A DNA stretch of 64,000 bases from Nitrosomonas sp. Nm84 (GTDB taxonomy: Bacteria; Pseudomonadota; Gammaproteobacteria; Burkholderiales; Nitrosomonadaceae), in contig NZ_QJJP01000007.1 in NCBI RefSeq assembly GCF_003201565.1, positions 1-64,000 of the forward strand, read 5' to 3'. The notes under the pieces are model-generated. The model did not search any database. It was not told where the DNA came from and saw nothing but the letters and a program-made list of their open reading frames with translations. This document shows, piece by piece, positions 9,690 to 18,706 of the stretch (the stretch's first letter is position 1; each line of letters begins with the position of its first letter). A program made the position numbers and the translations under genes.

Positions 9690-10445
9690 TTACAGATTAC
9701 AAAAAGTGATTTCAAATGATACATCACCTTCATATGCTTTGCTTCTTTGGCTTGATTGAGAAGGGGTAAAGCGGATATTTAGCGCGTATTTATTCGCGCT
9801 GATTTCAGGCACACAAGGTAGATCATCATTTATGGTAAGTCTTAGCATATGCGCTGCATATTCTGATCCAGTTAGCTGAAAAACCCCTTGATTCGCGGTG
9901 ACTCTTGAGGTTCTACCACTTTTTCTTAATAAATAAAGCACGATTCCAAAAGCATTACGTACAGGTTGAAATGGCGTCAGCCAACCATTAAAGTCCTCGT
10001 GGCGATGAGTAGGATCTAAATTCAACCAATAATGATAGAAAGGTAAGTCAAATGCACAGCAACCACCCGGAATTCCGACTCGTTGTTTGATTGCCATTAA
10101 CCATTCATTTTCGCGCAAATGTTCGCCAACCTTTCCAGGCAGATCGAGCATTTCTCTAAAAGTTATTTTAATACTATCCAGCACTTCATTAAGTGCTGTT
10201 TCTGAGACATTTGGATTCTTGCGTAACATCTCAAGTATTTGTTTCTGTCTCTCAAGTTCTTGCAATAAATCTGACTTGATATCTGCACGACTGGTAATTT
10301 CAAGAATCTCAAACAATGCAATCAGTGAAGCATGATGTTCAATGGCTGAGTCTTTATTTGAAAAGAAATCGATTTTATTAAATAAATCTTCTAACCGTAA
10401 CAGAGTACGGATACGCTCATTCAGTGGGTGTTCGTAACAAATCAC
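9690..10445 (-). CDS. zapD: Cell division protein ZapD
   Basis: A 251-residue protein of the ZapD (YacF) family, which binds and bundles FtsZ filaments at the division ring. It starts with a GTG codon (MICYEHPLNERIRTLLRLED). The N-terminal helices and the later conserved block GIPGGCCAFDLPFYHYWL, then PFQPVRNAFGIVLYLLR, match the family throughout. Length is normal. It lies 120 bp downstream of coaE on the same strand, the usual coaE-zapD neighbourhood of beta- and gammaproteobacteria. Confidence 0.93.
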   Translation of the reverse strand: MICYEHPLNERIRTLLRLEDLFNKIDFFSNKDSAIEHHASLIALFEILEITSRADIKSDLLQELERQKQILEMLRKNPNVSETALNEVLDSIKITFREMLDLPGKVGEHLRENEWLMAIKQRVGIPGGCCAFDLPFYHYWLNLDPTHRHEDFNGWLTPFQPVRNAFGIVLYLLRKSGRTSRVTANQGVFQLTGSEYAAHMLRLTINDDLPCVPEISANKYALNIRFTPSQSSQRSKAYEGDVSFEITFCNL

Positions 10446-10564
10446 AATAAAGATGCATCACAAGGAAGATTAGAAGACTCGAATCTTGCCCGAAGCAGAC
10501 TCATTTCACAAATAAAAGTTTAATTTTTCAAAGCAATCATTTATTGCTTTCTCTATGTATCAGG

Positions 10565-11167
10565 CTAATTCTTTGCAAGAGAAAGATATTGGTGGTGCAG
10601 ATGAAGTACTTGTATTCTTAAACAATCAATATCTTGGTTATTGATGATAATGTCATCCGCTCTCTGTAAGCGAATTTTTCGTGAGATCTGTGTTGCCATG
10701 ATGGTTCTTACCTTTTGTTGCGGCAAATGACTACGTGCCATAGTACGTGAGAGTTGTTGCTGTTCATCACAATCGATGACCAGAGTTCGTTGGATGATAT
10801 TGCTGTAGTCATTTGTTTCAAACAATAATGGCACAACGATGATAGCGTAGGAAGAATGAACCTGTTCAATTTGTAGTGCCGTCTCTTTAAGAATATGCGG
10901 ATGAAGGATTTTTTCGAGCTTGAGCCGTGCAGCGCTATTTGAAAAAATCAGGTCGCGCATTTTGTTTCTATTCAGAGCATTATCAGGGGTAATGAAACTA
11001 TTTCCAAAGGCTTCTTGTATCATGTGAATGGCTGATCCGCCCGATTCGGTTAGTTGTCGAGCAATTACATCGGTATCAATAACGTCAATACCTAAATCAG
11101 AGAAAAGTTTACTGGCACTTGATTTTCCGCAGCCGATTCCTCCGGTGAGTCCAACGATAAAAGTCAT
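10565..11167 (-). CDS. coaE: Dephospho-CoA kinase
   Basis: A 200-residue cytoplasmic kinase that phosphorylates the 3' hydroxyl of dephospho-CoA, the last step of coenzyme A synthesis. The P-loop GGIGCGKS is at residues 9-16, followed by DLGIDVIDTDVIARQL, the typical CoaE nucleotide/substrate region, and LVVPLLFE-like VVPLLFETN near 108. Length is normal. It lies 3 bp after pilD on the same strand, so it is probably cotranscribed with pilC-pilD. The other late CoA gene, coaD, is at 23.4 kb. Confidence 0.95.
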   Translation of the reverse strand: MTFIVGLTGGIGCGKSSASKLFSDLGIDVIDTDVIARQLTESGGSAIHMIQEAFGNSFITPDNALNRNKMRDLIFSNSAARLKLEKILHPHILKETALQIEQVHSSYAIIVVPLLFETNDYSNIIQRTLVIDCDEQQQLSRTMARSHLPQQKVRTIMATQISRKIRLQRADDIIINNQDIDCLRIQVLHLHHQYLSLAKN

Positions 11168-11170
11168 TAA

Positions 11171-12031
11171 TTAAAACAATCCTAAATATACGTGGTTGAG
11201 CTTATCACCCCAGAATAAAGCAACCAGGGCTCCTCCAACCAGATAGGGGCCAAATGGGATGGGGATGTTTTTTTTGAGCTTAGCGGCAATAATCAATCCA
11301 ATACCAACGATAGCACCAATCAGTGATGAAAAAAGAATGACAAGTGGCAGCATGGTCCACCCCAGCCATGCACCGATAGCGGCTAGCAACTTGAAATCAC
11401 CATATCCCATACCTTCTTTTCCTGTGATCAGTTTAAAACCCCAATAAATCGTCCACAAGGAAAGATAGCCTGCCATAGCGCCAATAATCGCAGAATGGAT
11501 GTCAGTAAAGCCATTATCCATATTGATGAGTAAGCCCATCCATAACAAGGGCAGTGTTATATCATCAGGCAGCAGCTGTGTATTGATATCAATGGCAGCC
11601 AATGCAATTAATGCCCATACAAAAATTAACGCTGCGATCGTGATAAAACCAAAACCAAAATACCAGGCAACAAAACCACTCATAAAAGCTGTTACTGCTT
11701 CTATGGCAGGATAACGCAGAGAAATATGTGTATGGCATTTAGAACAGCGTCCTCGCAAAGCAAGATAGCTAATAATCGGAATATTTTCCAATGCGGTTAT
11801 TTTATGTCCACAATGGATGCATGCTGAACGGGGAGTAATGAGGTTAAATGTGGGTTGTGATTCAATGGACTCACCACGTAACTCGGCACATTGCTGTAGC
11901 CAGTTTCTTTGCATCATTTCTGGCAGGCGGAATATCACGACATTCAAAAAACTACCGATCATCAATCCGATGATAGTAGCGAATGAAACAAAAAACGAAG
12001 GTGTATCTTGCAAGACAGATATGAATGACAT
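11171..12031 (-). CDS. pilD: Type IV prepilin peptidase/methyltransferase PilD
   Basis: A 286-residue inner-membrane aspartic protease that cleaves the leader of type IV pilins and related pseudopilins and N-methylates the new N-terminus. The cytoplasmic zinc-type cysteine tetrad is intact (C71, C74, C96, C99). Both catalytic aspartates are visible, one in AAIDINTQLLPD and one in GMGYGDFKLLAA. The N-terminal GSFLNVVIFRLP motif is typical. It follows pilC by 42 bp and precedes coaE by 3 bp. pilB, often adjacent, is not in this cluster. Confidence 0.95.
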   Translation of the reverse strand: MSFISVLQDTPSFFVSFATIIGLMIGSFLNVVIFRLPEMMQRNWLQQCAELRGESIESQPTFNLITPRSACIHCGHKITALENIPIISYLALRGRCSKCHTHISLRYPAIEAVTAFMSGFVAWYFGFGFITIAALIFVWALIALAAIDINTQLLPDDITLPLLWMGLLINMDNGFTDIHSAIIGAMAGYLSLWTIYWGFKLITGKEGMGYGDFKLLAAIGAWLGWTMLPLVILFSSLIGAIVGIGLIIAAKLKKNIPIPFGPYLVGGALVALFWGDKLNHVYLGLF

Positions 12032-12073
12032 GGTGAACTGTTTCAGTAAAAGATGAATTCTCGAAGATTGAGT

Positions 12074-13297
12074 TTAACCAACAACCATACCCATTTTAAA
12101 GATCGGCAAATACATTGCAACGACCATGCCACCGATTAGTGTTCCCAGTACGACCATTATCACCGGTTCCATCAGGCTTGCAAGTGCAGCAACGGCATCA
12201 TCTACTTCTGCTTCATAGAAATCAGCAATCTTGCTTAACATGGAATCAAGGGAACCGGACTCCTCCCCGATAGCAACCATTTGGACTACCATGCTGGGAA
12301 ATACATTGGCGTTGGCCATAGCAGACATCAAGCTATTACCTGTACTAACTTCAATCTGAATACTTTTGGTTGCTTCGTAATAGATATAATTCCCCGCTGC
12401 ACCAGCAACGGAATCCAATGATTCAACCAGAGGGACGCCTGCAGCAAACATAGTTGACAGTGTGCGTGACCAACGTGCAATCGTGGCCTTACGAATGACT
12501 TCTCCGAAGACCGGCAGCTTGAGTACCAGCCGATCCATAATGCGCTGCATTGCAATGGAACGTTTCCATGTATAGAAGAAAGCATAAATCCCACCGCCCA
12601 GAATACCTAAAATGGCCCACCAATAAGCCACGAAGAAATCCGAAATAGTCATTACCAACAATGTTGGGGCGGGTAGCTCAGCGCCAAATCCTTCAAAAAG
12701 ATCTTTAAAAGCAGGGATTACAAAAATCATGATGACTGCGGTAATGATAAAAGCAACCACAATAATTGAGATAGGGTAAAAAAGTGCAGATTTGATTTTC
12801 CCCTTAATGGCCTGAATTTTTTCTTTGTAAGTTGCTAAACGGTCTAATAGGCTGTCTAAAATACCCGCAGCTTCTCCTGCTCCAACCAGGTTGCAGAATA
12901 AAGCATCAAAGTAAAGTGGATATTTGCGAAATGCATCGGCCAAATTACTCCCAGTTTCCACATCTGCTTTAATATCCATCAGTAATTTGCCCACGGCACG
13001 ATTGCTGTGGCCCTTGCCAACTATGTCGAAAGCTTGTAGTAGTGGTACACCGGATTTCATCATGGTAGCCAACTGACGTGTAAATAGCGTTATATCCTTA
13101 TTCGTAATTTTGCCGCTGGACTGAACTTTCTTTATTTTGGTTACTTTAATACCTTGGCGACGGAGTGTGGAAGTAACAATAACCGTTCCGGCTGCGCGCA
13201 TTTCACCTTTTACTTGTTTGCCGGCTTTATCCTTTCCTTCCCACGAGTAATTAGTTTCTTTTAATTTTTTTTCTGTATGTGCTGTTACTGTGGCCAT
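12074..13297 (-). CDS. pilC: Type IV pilus inner-membrane platform protein PilC
   Basis: A 407-residue GspF/PilC-family protein that forms the inner-membrane platform on which the PilB, PilT and PilU motors act. It has two homologous T2SSF domains (about residues 75-195 and 280-400), each followed by hydrophobic segments (about 175-200, 225-245 and 375-400). Typical sequences are FTRQLATMMKSGVPLLQAFD and the related WSRTLSTMFAAGVPLVESLD. It leads the pilC-pilD-coaE run. The partner motors pilT and pilU are elsewhere in the window at 24.5-26.7 kb. Confidence 0.95.
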   Translation of the reverse strand: MATVTAHTEKKLKETNYSWEGKDKAGKQVKGEMRAAGTVIVTSTLRRQGIKVTKIKKVQSSGKITNKDITLFTRQLATMMKSGVPLLQAFDIVGKGHSNRAVGKLLMDIKADVETGSNLADAFRKYPLYFDALFCNLVGAGEAAGILDSLLDRLATYKEKIQAIKGKIKSALFYPISIIVVAFIITAVIMIFVIPAFKDLFEGFGAELPAPTLLVMTISDFFVAYWWAILGILGGGIYAFFYTWKRSIAMQRIMDRLVLKLPVFGEVIRKATIARWSRTLSTMFAAGVPLVESLDSVAGAAGNYIYYEATKSIQIEVSTGNSLMSAMANANVFPSMVVQMVAIGEESGSLDSMLSKIADFYEAEVDDAVAALASLMEPVIMVVLGTLIGGMVVAMYLPIFKMGMVVG

Positions 13298-13485
13298 AAT
13301 AGATCAGCTCCTTAGAGATTCAGAATACTCATGAAGAATCAGAATATTGTAAAAATTCAAACTTACTATGGTAATTAATAGTGAAGCTTAAAAAATTATT
13401 CTGAAGTTGTGCGGAGCTTAACGGCACAGTTTTATAAATTCTGAGCGTGCATTATCGAAAATTGGTATACGCATGGAACTGAATT

Positions 13486-14388
13486 TCAAATCTTTTTGAT
13501 TTCCAGCTTGGCCGCCTTGATGCCTTCCAAAACGGTTGAATATACCAGGCGAACATGCAATTCTTTTTTCATGCGTGAATTATTAAGTTGCCTGGATTCT
13601 TTCATGAAAGAGAACATGCCAGGTGATATACGTTCTTTGGCTTCATTGCGGGTAATGCGCAACGGGTGAGAAAAACCGAAATGATCTGCAACCAGATCAA
13701 AATATTCTCCCATTTTTAGATGGGAATCATCAGTCGTGTGATAAATTCTACATGGTTTTGCATATCGCAACGCTGCACAAATTATCCGAGCAAGATCATC
13801 AGCATGGATATGATTGGTGTAACTGTCTTCGTCATCTAATAATGCAGGGTGGCCTTCGCGCAAGCGTGTTAATGGCAGTCTGTTTGCTGCATAAATGCCA
13901 GGCACACGTAAAATGGAAACAGAAATCCGATTTCGCTTTCCCCAATGGCGAATTTGTCTCTCGGCATCAACGCGCCGTATCGCACGATCATTTTCTGGAC
14001 GAACAGGACGTGCTTCATCAATAAGCGCGCCATCACAATTTCCATAAACCCCGCTGGTACTGATATAGATAAGGCGTTGTGGTAAAATCGCCACATGTGT
14101 TTTTGTTCGTTTGGAGAGTGCAGACAGTAAATGTGCAGTCCTGCGGTCGTATAGCCCTTGGTTGGGCGGAGGAGCCAAGTGTACTACCAGTTGTGCAATT
14201 CCAGCGAGTCTCTCAAGACTCTTCGGGCAATCTAAATTTCCGTAAATTGGAATCATGCCATGTGATCGCAAACGGTCAGAGCTATCTAAGCTACGATATA
14301 AGCCGAAAATTCGGTAATGTTTTTGTAATAAAGGCGCTACACGTAGGGCAATATCACCACAACCGACAATTAACAGTGTTTTTTTCAT
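13486..14388 (-). CDS. YeeZ-like NAD(P)-dependent sugar epimerase/SDR
   Basis: A 300-residue extended short-chain dehydrogenase-like protein. It begins with an unusual dinucleotide-binding turn, LLIVGCGDIALRVAPLL, in place of the common GxxGxxG. It then has VVHLAPPPNQG, the YISTSGVYGNCDG segment carrying a catalytic-type Ser/Tyr region, and a substrate part HADDLARI near 195. This pattern matches the YeeZ group of uncharacterised NAD-dependent epimerase-like proteins. The substrate is unknown. It is divergent from the neighbouring flavoreductase gene, with about 50 bp between them. Confidence 0.8.
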   Translation of the reverse strand: MKKTLLIVGCGDIALRVAPLLQKHYRIFGLYRSLDSSDRLRSHGMIPIYGNLDCPKSLERLAGIAQLVVHLAPPPNQGLYDRRTAHLLSALSKRTKTHVAILPQRLIYISTSGVYGNCDGALIDEARPVRPENDRAIRRVDAERQIRHWGKRNRISVSILRVPGIYAANRLPLTRLREGHPALLDDEDSYTNHIHADDLARIICAALRYAKPCRIYHTTDDSHLKMGEYFDLVADHFGFSHPLRITRNEAKERISPGMFSFMKESRQLNNSRMKKELHVRLVYSTVLEGIKAAKLEIKKI

Positions 14389-14437
14389 ATAAGCTATTTG
14401 TTTCTAATTATTGTATTTTTTATTTGCCCGCCACTCA

Positions 14438-15493
14438 ATGTTGCATCAAATCATTATTCAGCCCAGTGGGCATGTTTTAAAAGTCGAATCCGGTGAAACC
14501 ATCCTTGAAGCAGCTTTGCGCGAAGGTTTCTCACTGCCCTATGGCTGTCGCAATGGCTCCTGTGGCATTTGCAAAGGCAAAATCATACAAGGCACGGTGG
14601 ATTACGGGCGTTATAACGCAGAAACCTTGACTGAAGAAGAAAAACAAGCCGGTATGGCGTTATTCTGTTGCGCTTCTCCATTATCCGATCTTGTCATTGA
14701 ATGTCATGAAATTGGCGCTACTAAAGATATTGAAATTAAAACATTGCCGTGTCGTGTGCATAAGCTTGAACTGGTTGCCCCCGATGTGATGATTATTTCT
14801 TTGAAACTTCCGACTAATCAGCGATTACAGTTTCTTGCCGGACAATATATCGACATTCTGCTCAAAGATGGAAAACGCCGCAGTTTTTCTCTGGCGAATG
14901 CCCCCCATGATGATGAATTTCTGCAATTGCATGCGCGTAACTATCCTGGGGGAGCATTTACTGAGCATGTGTTTACGAGCATGAAAGTTAAGGATATGCT
15001 TCGTTTCACCGGACCTTTAGGTTCGTTCTTTTTACGTGAGGCGCCTGAAGAGACTCCGATCATCTTTTTAGCGAGTGGTACGGGGTTTGCACCTGTCAAA
15101 AGTATTCTTGAGCATATCTTTTTTCAGGAAAGTAGTCGAAACAATAAAAGAAAAATGATTCTTTACTGGGGCACTCGTACAAAAGCTGATTTATATTTGA
15201 TTGAGTTAGCAGAAAAGTGGCAGAAAGAACATGATAATTTTACTTTTATTCCTGTCTTGTCTGAACCATTGCCAATTGACAACTGGACGGGGAGAACAGG
15301 TTTAGTGCATCAAGCCGTAATGCAGGACTTCCATAGTTTAAAAACACATCAGATATATGCTTGCGGTGCCCCTGTCATGGTAAAAGCCGCCTATCATGAC
15401 TTCACCAATCAATGTAGTTTACCTAAAGATGCTTTTTTCTCTGATGTGTTTACGCCGTCAACCAGTAATCCCGAAGTCACACAAGAATCCTAA
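14438..15493 (+). CDS. 2Fe-2S ferredoxin/flavin reductase fusion (CDP-6-deoxyglucoseen reductase-like)
   Basis: A 351-residue electron-transfer protein. An N-terminal plant-type ferredoxin domain (about residues 1-90) carries the cluster motif YGCRNGSCGICKG plus a fourth cysteine in LFCCASP. A ferredoxin-NADP reductase module follows, with the flavin motif RRSFSLANAP and the nucleotide motif LASGTGFAPVKSI. This architecture is annotated in many proteobacteria as CDP-6-deoxy-delta-3,4-glucoseen reductase, but without a deoxysugar cluster here it may simply feed electrons to an unknown oxygenase or reductase. Start at 14438 is chosen because homology begins with MLHQIIIQPSG. No clear ribosome-binding site precedes it. 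Confidence 0.85.
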   Translation: MLHQIIIQPSGHVLKVESGETILEAALREGFSLPYGCRNGSCGICKGKIIQGTVDYGRYNAETLTEEEKQAGMALFCCASPLSDLVIECHEIGATKDIEIKTLPCRVHKLELVAPDVMIISLKLPTNQRLQFLAGQYIDILLKDGKRRSFSLANAPHDDEFLQLHARNYPGGAFTEHVFTSMKVKDMLRFTGPLGSFFLREAPEETPIIFLASGTGFAPVKSILEHIFFQESSRNNKRKMILYWGTRTKADLYLIELAEKWQKEHDNFTFIPVLSEPLPIDNWTGRTGLVHQAVMQDFHSLKTHQIYACGAPVMVKAAYHDFTNQCSLPKDAFFSDVFTPSTSNPEVTQES

Positions 15494-15521
15494 GGATTAT
15501 TTTAGCTTAATTGTTTAAGCG

Positions 15522-16676
15522 TCAATTCAAGCCCTTTATATAATGATCCATCGCTAATTCACGCTTACCTAATTTTTCATTTAATTGAGCTAGTGCAAAA
15601 TGAGCCTTTTGCCCAGGTTCAACAGACAAACTTGCTTCTAGATAGTTCTGTGCCTTACCCCACAGCTCGCAATATGTGCATAGTTTGCCCAATGTGAGTA
15701 GCAATTGTGCATTATTGGGATGCGACCTGAGCCAAACTTCAGCACACTCAATTTGCCTATTAACGTGATAATCCAGGCACTCTGCATAAAGTTCGATCAG
15801 TTCGTTATCCCATGTAATTGGAACATTCTGCTCAATAATTCGATGCGCTGTAGCGCAGTTACCCAAAGCAATGTATGCGCGTGTGGCTGCAACAGCGAGC
15901 TTGCTGTCCATTTTCTCCAGAGGAGACATGTGCTGCCAATACTGGTCCAGCGACTGCAAATCAGAAGCTTTACTTCTGATATTTTCCATTTGCGCATCAT
16001 GTCTTAATTTTTTCACTAAAATTTTATTGGTTGATTGACGCTTTGCGAGTACATCAGTTAATTCTAAAACCGCGTCCCAGTTTTTAGCTTGTTGCTGAGC
16101 TTTCAGCTCAAGCTGAAGCGCGGAAGATGGTTGTAATCCGCCCTTTGCATACAATGATTGCAGCGTCTCCAGTGCTTCTTTATGAAGACCATCATTCAAT
16201 AAAAAATCAGTTTTAGCGATAAGGCACAATGATTTCTCACTAGGTGCTTTATTAATTGCTGTGACGAGATATTGATCACGTGCTTTAGTTTCACCGAGCT
16301 CATTGGCTGAGCGCGCTGCAATAACAGCACTAATCGCTGTCATTATAGGTACATCGGCTAACTTTAAAGCAGTAGCGGCATTTTTCTGAGCTCTGGCATA
16401 GTCACCTTCAAAGTAGGCTTTGAGTCCAGTCACTAACATAACATCTGTTTTTTTATGACGATGTCGTTGGCTGAATCCAAAGATCCCCAACAAAAGTCGA
16501 ACCAACATATAAAAAGCAAAAAATACTGCTATTAACCCAATAATGAAGTGATCAAGTGACAGTTTTTGCTCATAAGGCGGCATTACTAATAAAACATGCC
16601 CTGTAGTGTATTTGGCAGCAAGTGTTACAGCTACAGCAGCAGCAAAAAGTGCCAATAGCCAGAGTATCAGTTTCAT
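15522..16676 (-). CDS. hemY: HemY-like inner-membrane TPR protein
   Basis: A 384-residue protein of the proteobacterial HemY family (not the protoporphyrinogen oxidase of the same name). Two N-terminal membrane helices (about residues 3-22 and 43-66) flank the conserved KLSLDHFIIGLIAV segment. Tetratricopeptide-like helical repeats fill the rest, ending with GQKAHFALAQLNEKLGKREL. These proteins accompany hemC-hemD-hemX and affect haem synthesis or envelope quality by an unclear mechanism. Its ATG overlaps the TGA of the short hemX remnant (ATGA), preserving translational coupling. Confidence 0.9.
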   Translation of the reverse strand: MKLILWLLALFAAAVAVTLAAKYTTGHVLLVMPPYEQKLSLDHFIIGLIAVFFAFYMLVRLLLGIFGFSQRHRHKKTDVMLVTGLKAYFEGDYARAQKNAATALKLADVPIMTAISAVIAARSANELGETKARDQYLVTAINKAPSEKSLCLIAKTDFLLNDGLHKEALETLQSLYAKGGLQPSSALQLELKAQQQAKNWDAVLELTDVLAKRQSTNKILVKKLRHDAQMENIRSKASDLQSLDQYWQHMSPLEKMDSKLAVAATRAYIALGNCATAHRIIEQNVPITWDNELIELYAECLDYHVNRQIECAEVWLRSHPNNAQLLLTLGKLCTYCELWGKAQNYLEASLSVEPGQKAHFALAQLNEKLGKRELAMDHYIKGLN

Positions 16677-16816
16677 ATGTTCTCCTCGTTACGGTAGAAT
16701 CGACAATTGTTGGTATTGAGTCGTGGATGACAAATTACATGAATGCCAATAATGGCGGATAAAAGCGACGTGATGGAATGTCCTGATTTAGCTTTGTTCT
16801 GAGTGCTTTCTTCCAT
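16673..16816 (-). pseudogene. hemX: hemX remnant (start retained, body deleted)
   Basis: An ATG at 16816, 30 bp past the hemD stop and preceded by AAAGAAAAAGAT, opens a 47-codon frame reading MEESTQNKAKSGHSITSLLS and then AIIGI. This is the polar start and first part of the membrane helix expected of HemX (uroporphyrin-III C-methyltransferase-like, usually over 350 residues). The rest of the frame is not HemX-like and ends in ATGA, overlapping the hemY start. The gene appears to have lost about 1 kb internally. Identification rests on position between hemD and hemY plus the N-terminal pattern. Confidence 0.6.
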
Positions 16817-16846
16817 ATCTTTTTCTTTAAGCTGTACTGCTTTTGA

Positions 16847-17635
16847 TTACGAATTAAAGTACATCTGCAGGCTTTCTAGCAAACCCTTATCTCCAGTAAG
16901 CGGTGTTTTCACAATTCTTTCCAACCCAAGATCTTTTGCGGTTTGAGCAATACGTTCATGCGCTGTAAAAATCGGGGTCAATTTCAGTAATTGTTGGCCA
17001 AGCTTACCTATTATGTCAAATAAATTATGCAATCCTTCGCTACTGGTGATAATCACAGCGTGTATCCCGCCTTGTGACCAAGCAGCCAATAATGGTGCTA
17101 TATCGATATCTGGCTTTTTGCGCTGATAACATTCGGCATACTCAAGAAACGCGCCGCGTTGCATAAGTGTGTCGCCCAATAATTGCCTGCCACCGTTACC
17201 ACGGAAGATAACAACGCGTTGATCGGTCATGTTCTGTAATTGCTCTTGCTTGAGTAATGCTTCACTATCAAAATGTCCAGTCGGAATAAGTACTTCGTTG
17301 ATATCATACTGTCTTAAAGTATCTGCGCTGCCTTTTCCGACAGCGGCAATTCTCAAATGAGAAGGCAATGCACGCTGCTTTCTGATCAATTGCATGGTCT
17401 TGTTAACCGCATTGGGGCTGACAAAAATCGCCCAATCGAATTCATCCAGGCGGTTAATTAAATCAATCAAGGGAGTTAAATCTGTTACATCTGCTATTTC
17501 CAGTACCGGAAACAAAATTGGGTTACCACCCATAGCACGGATGCCATCCGCAAGAAATGCGCACTGATGCGCTGGACGAGTAACCAGAATATTTATACCT
17601 GTGAGTCGTTTGCTTACGTGCAACGCTATTTCCAA
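16847..17635 (-). CDS. hemD: Uroporphyrinogen-III synthase
   Basis: A 262-residue cytosolic enzyme that closes and rearranges hydroxymethylbilane to uroporphyrinogen III for haem, sirohaem and cobalamin. HemD sequences are variable, but the conserved parts are present: ILVTRPAHQ near residue 16, FVSPNAVN near 71, [11 protein letters not shown] near 98 and VIITSSEGL near 198. Its start overlaps the hemC stop by 10 bp, so the two are translated as one operon. Haem demand in ammonia oxidisers is high because of multihaem cytochromes. That link is inference. Confidence 0.93.
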   Translation of the reverse strand: MEIALHVSKRLTGINILVTRPAHQCAFLADGIRAMGGNPILFPVLEIADVTDLTPLIDLINRLDEFDWAIFVSPNAVNKTMQLIRKQRALPSHLRIAAVGKGSADTLRQYDINEVLIPTGHFDSEALLKQEQLQNMTDQRVVIFRGNGGRQLLGDTLMQRGAFLEYAECYQRKKPDIDIAPLLAAWSQGGIHAVIITSSEGLHNLFDIIGKLGQQLLKLTPIFTAHERIAQTAKDLGLERIVKTPLTGDKGLLESLQMYFNS

Positions 17636-18582
17636 CCATCGGCAGAGACTAAATCAGCCAGAATTTCATCGGCGCCTTGTGTAATTAACTTTTGAGCTAA
17701 TTGTTGTCCCATAGCAATGCCCGTTTCTGGTTGACCATCTAATGAGCCGCTGACCATGCGTTTACCGTCAGGCTGCGCTACGAAGCCACGCAATTTAAGC
17801 GTGCCACTGATAACTTCAGCAAACGCCCCCAGCGGCACCTGACAACTGCCTCCCAGCACGCGACTCAGGGCGCGCTCCGCTTCGACACAATAAGCAGTTT
17901 CCTGGTGGTGTAACGGCTGCAAAAGCTCAATCAAGTCTGTTCGGTCGGATCGACATTCGATCCCCAAAGCACCTTGTCCTACCGCAGGCAAACTTTGTCC
18001 CGGATCCAGCAACGCTGTGATGCGATCGGACAATTCAAGTCGCTTGAGGCCAGCTGCAGCCAGAATGATTGCGGCATACTTTCCTTCATCGAGTTTGCGT
18101 AATCGGGTTTGCACATTGCCGCGCAATGGTTGCACCTGAAGTTGGGGAAAGCGTGCACGCAACTGACTTTCACGCCGCAAACTGGATGTACCAACGATGC
18201 TACCTTCCGGCAATATATCCAGACTGGTATATTGATTGGAAACAAAAGCATCGCGTGGATCTTCGCGCTCAGTGATGGCCGCAAGCCTGAATCCTTCGGG
18301 CACATTCATGGGCATGTCCTTCATAGAATGCACTGCGATATCGGCTCGGCCATCTTCCAGGGCTTGTTCCAGTTCCTTGATGAATAGTCCCTTCCCACCA
18401 ATTTTTGATAGAGACTGATCAAGTATTTGATCACCACGTGTTGTCATGCCGAGTATGCTGATTTCAGTTTGCGGGTATAATTCGCCTAAACATTTTTGAA
18501 TAAACTTGGCTTGCCACATCGCAAGCAAACTTTCTCGTGATGCAATAACGATTTTCTGGGGAAATAAAAGTGAATTGGGCAT
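17626..18582 (-). CDS. hemC: Hydroxymethylbilane synthase (porphobilinogen deaminase)
   Basis: A 318-residue enzyme that polymerises four porphobilinogens into hydroxymethylbilane. The N-terminal [13 protein letters not shown], the active-site region [15 protein letters not shown], the arginine-rich [16 protein letters not shown] and the cofactor-cysteine motif [11 protein letters not shown] are all intact. Length is normal. It heads the leftward hemC-hemD-(hemX remnant)-hemY operon and is divergent from ppc. Confidence 0.97.
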   Translation of the reverse strand: MPNSLLFPQKIVIASRESLLAMWQAKFIQKCLGELYPQTEISILGMTTRGDQILDQSLSKIGGKGLFIKELEQALEDGRADIAVHSMKDMPMNVPEGFRLAAITEREDPRDAFVSNQYTSLDILPEGSIVGTSSLRRESQLRARFPQLQVQPLRGNVQTRLRKLDEGKYAAIILAAAGLKRLELSDRITALLDPGQSLPAVGQGALGIECRSDRTDLIELLQPLHHQETAYCVEAERALSRVLGGSCQVPLGAFAEVISGTLKLRGFVAQPDGKRMVSGSLDGQPETGIAMGQQLAQKLITQGADEILADLVSADGWK

Positions 18583-18706
18583 TAATAATATAAAATGAAA
18601 AAATTACAAAAAATTCTTAATAGTGACCATTTTAGCATGGTCGGTACTGACTTTGCTTGTTACAAGTATGTGCCGGATTCATTTTTAATCGTGAGCGTGT
18701 AATGCA
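18583..18706. promoter_or_regulatory. Divergent promoter region hemC/ppc
   Basis: A 124-bp AT-rich gap between the starts of leftward hemC and rightward ppc must hold the promoters of both. I cannot assign -35/-10 boxes with confidence. Confidence 0.45.

Noticed and set aside
12074..13485. A pilB gene next to pilC-pilD
   Set aside because: Only 188 bp separate pilC from the next gene, with no PilB-like sequence. pilB must be elsewhere or absent.
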